DNA from: Flavobacteriaceae bacterium
GTDB taxonomy: Bacteria > Bacteroidota > Bacteroidia > Flavobacteriales > Flavobacteriaceae
Assembly: GCA_002714815.1 (NCBI GenBank)
Contig: PAYI01000032.1
Span: 49,513 to 56,072 of the forward strand
DNA: 6,560 nucleotides
Direction: 5' to 3'
Part shown: positions 5,533-6,560 of the stretch, piece by piece
Layout: every line of letters starts with the position of its first letter
Position numbering within the stretch: position 1 is the first letter of the stretch
Notes under the pieces: generated by a model
Told to the model about the DNA's origin: nothing
What the model saw: only the letters and a program-made list of their open reading frames with translations
Databases searched by the model: none
Made by a program: the position numbers and the translations under genes

Positions 5533-6560
5533 ATGAACAATGTTAAATGGCTTTCAAATGTTTATTTTATTGGATTAACTCTAATGTTAATTTTAATACT
5601 AAATAATTGTAGTTATAAAGATCAAATAGAAAGTAAAACCGTATTTCGTTATAACGAATATAGAAATGTCACCTCTTTAGACCCTGCCTTCTCAAGAAAT
5701 CCTCAGAACATATGGCCCATTAATCAATTATTTAATGGTCTAGTTCAGTTAGATAAAAACCTAAGAATTAAGCCAGAAATTGCTAGTTCTTGGAAAATAA
5801 GTCCCGATGGTTTAACTTATAAATTTATATTACGAAATGATGTATACTTTCACAACTCAACTCTTTTTGGAAAGTCTCAAACCCGAAAAGTAGTCGCTAA
5901 AGATTTTGTTTACAGCTTTAATCGGTTAAAAGATCCAAATATTGCTTCTCCAGGAAGTTGGGTGCTCCAACATGTAGAAAGTTATGAAGCAACGAAAGAA
6001 AACATATTTACTATACGGCTAAAGAATCCCTTTCCTGCTTTATTAGGTCTACTATCTATGCGCTACTGTGCAGTAGTGCCTAAAGAAGTAGCCTCTCATT
6101 ATAAATCAAATTTCCGCTCAAATCCTATTGGTACTGGTCCTTTTTATTTTAAACGTTGGGAAGAAAATGTCAAATTAGTTTTACGAAAAAATCCAAATTA
6201 TTTTGAACGTGATCAAAGAGGTAATAAACTCCCATATCTCGATGCTATTGCTATTCAATTTATACCAGACATCCAAAGTGAATTTATGATGTTTTTACAA
6301 GGAAAGTTGGATTTTATCAATTCTTTGGATACTTCTTATAAAGATGAGCTACTCACTCCAACTGGAAACCTGCAAAAAAAATACTCAGAACAACTCAATA
6401 TGTTAAAAGGCCCTTATCTAAATACAGAATACATAGGAATTTATTTAGATAGTGAAAATCCTGCCCTTAAATCAATAAAAATAAGAGAAGCTTTAAATAT
6501 AGGTTTTGATAGAAAATTGATGATCGCTTTTCTACGCAATAATATAGGTTATGAAGCAAA
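5533..6560 (+). CDS. ABC transporter substrate-binding lipoprotein, family 5 (peptide/oligopeptide type), 3' end outside window
   Basis: Solute-capture protein of an ABC importer of the DppA/OppA type; peptides are the commonest ligands of the family, but the ligand is not readable here. The 342 visible residues run open to the right edge. Full family members are about 500-600 residues, so roughly a third is missing. A signal peptide covers about 1-25, with Cys26 (LILNNCS) as the likely lipidated residue; Asn at -1 and -2 makes this an atypical lipobox. The family 5 domain starts near 37. VTSLDPAFSRN is at 46-56, FNGLVQLDKNLRIKPEIASSW at about 67-87, followed by SPDGLTYKFILR, then AKDFVYSFNRLKDP at 122-135 and NPIGTGPFYFKRWEE at 197-211. 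The ATG at 5533 has an A-rich leader (ATCAACAAA) but no Shine-Dalgarno. The gene diverges from mtaB. Any permease or ATPase partners would lie to the right, out of sight. Confidence 0.93.
   Translation, partial: MNNVKWLSNVYFIGLTLMLILILNNCSYKDQIESKTVFRYNEYRNVTSLDPAFSRNPQNIWPINQLFNGLVQLDKNLRIKPEIASSWKISPDGLTYKFILRNDVYFHNSTLFGKSQTRKVVAKDFVYSFNRLKDPNIASPGSWVLQHVESYEATKENIFTIRLKNPFPALLGLLSMRYCAVVPKEVASHYKSNFRSNPIGTGPFYFKRWEENVKLVLRKNPNYFERDQRGNKLPYLDAIAIQFIPDIQSEFMMFLQGKLDFINSLDTSYKDELLTPTGNLQKKYSEQLNMLKGPYLNTEYIGIYLDSENPALKSIKIREALNIGFDRKLMIAFLRNNIGYEA

Overview
The window is a compact, AT-rich stretch of a Bacteroidota chromosome, most likely from the Flavobacteriia or Cytophagia; class-level placement is a guess from protein style. 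Three things support the phylum. The CarB, L34, lytic transglycosylase and MtaB proteins read like members of that phylum. Most starts lack a Shine-Dalgarno sequence. The intergenic gaps repeatedly carry the Bacteroidota -7 promoter element TAnnTTTG. No mobile element, CRISPR array, tRNA or rRNA was found, and no stretch over 300 bases lacks a gene.

Layout from left to right. The 5' part of carB (minus strand, running off the left edge) lies downstream of rpmH (minus), with a clear intrinsic terminator between them. A divergent control region of about 124 bases separates rpmH from a plus-strand gene for a small protein with two membrane segments and TPR-like helices. That gene converges on a minus-strand pair, an alpha/beta hydrolase followed by an MltD-like lytic transglycosylase, and the convergent stop codons overlap by 4 bases. 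A second divergent gap of about 109 bases leads to a small plus-strand GNAT-like protein, which converges, again with a 4-base stop overlap, on minus-strand mtaB (tRNA ms2t6A methylthiotransferase). A 43-base divergent gap with interlocked -7 elements separates mtaB from a plus-strand family 5 (peptide/oligopeptide type) substrate-binding lipoprotein, cut by the right edge.

The genes are mostly housekeeping: pyrimidine/arginine precursor synthesis (carB), translation (rpmH, mtaB), peptidoglycan remodelling (transglycosylase) and solute uptake (SBP). They do not form one evident pathway. Two genes, at the left and right edges, are partial only because the window ends. I see no convincing undescribed system. 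The points most worth a second look are the GNAT-like protein lacking the usual acetyl-CoA loop, the face-to-face -7 elements at mtaB/SBP, a dyad overlapping the promoter of the membrane-TPR gene, and the repeated 4-base convergent stop overlaps.
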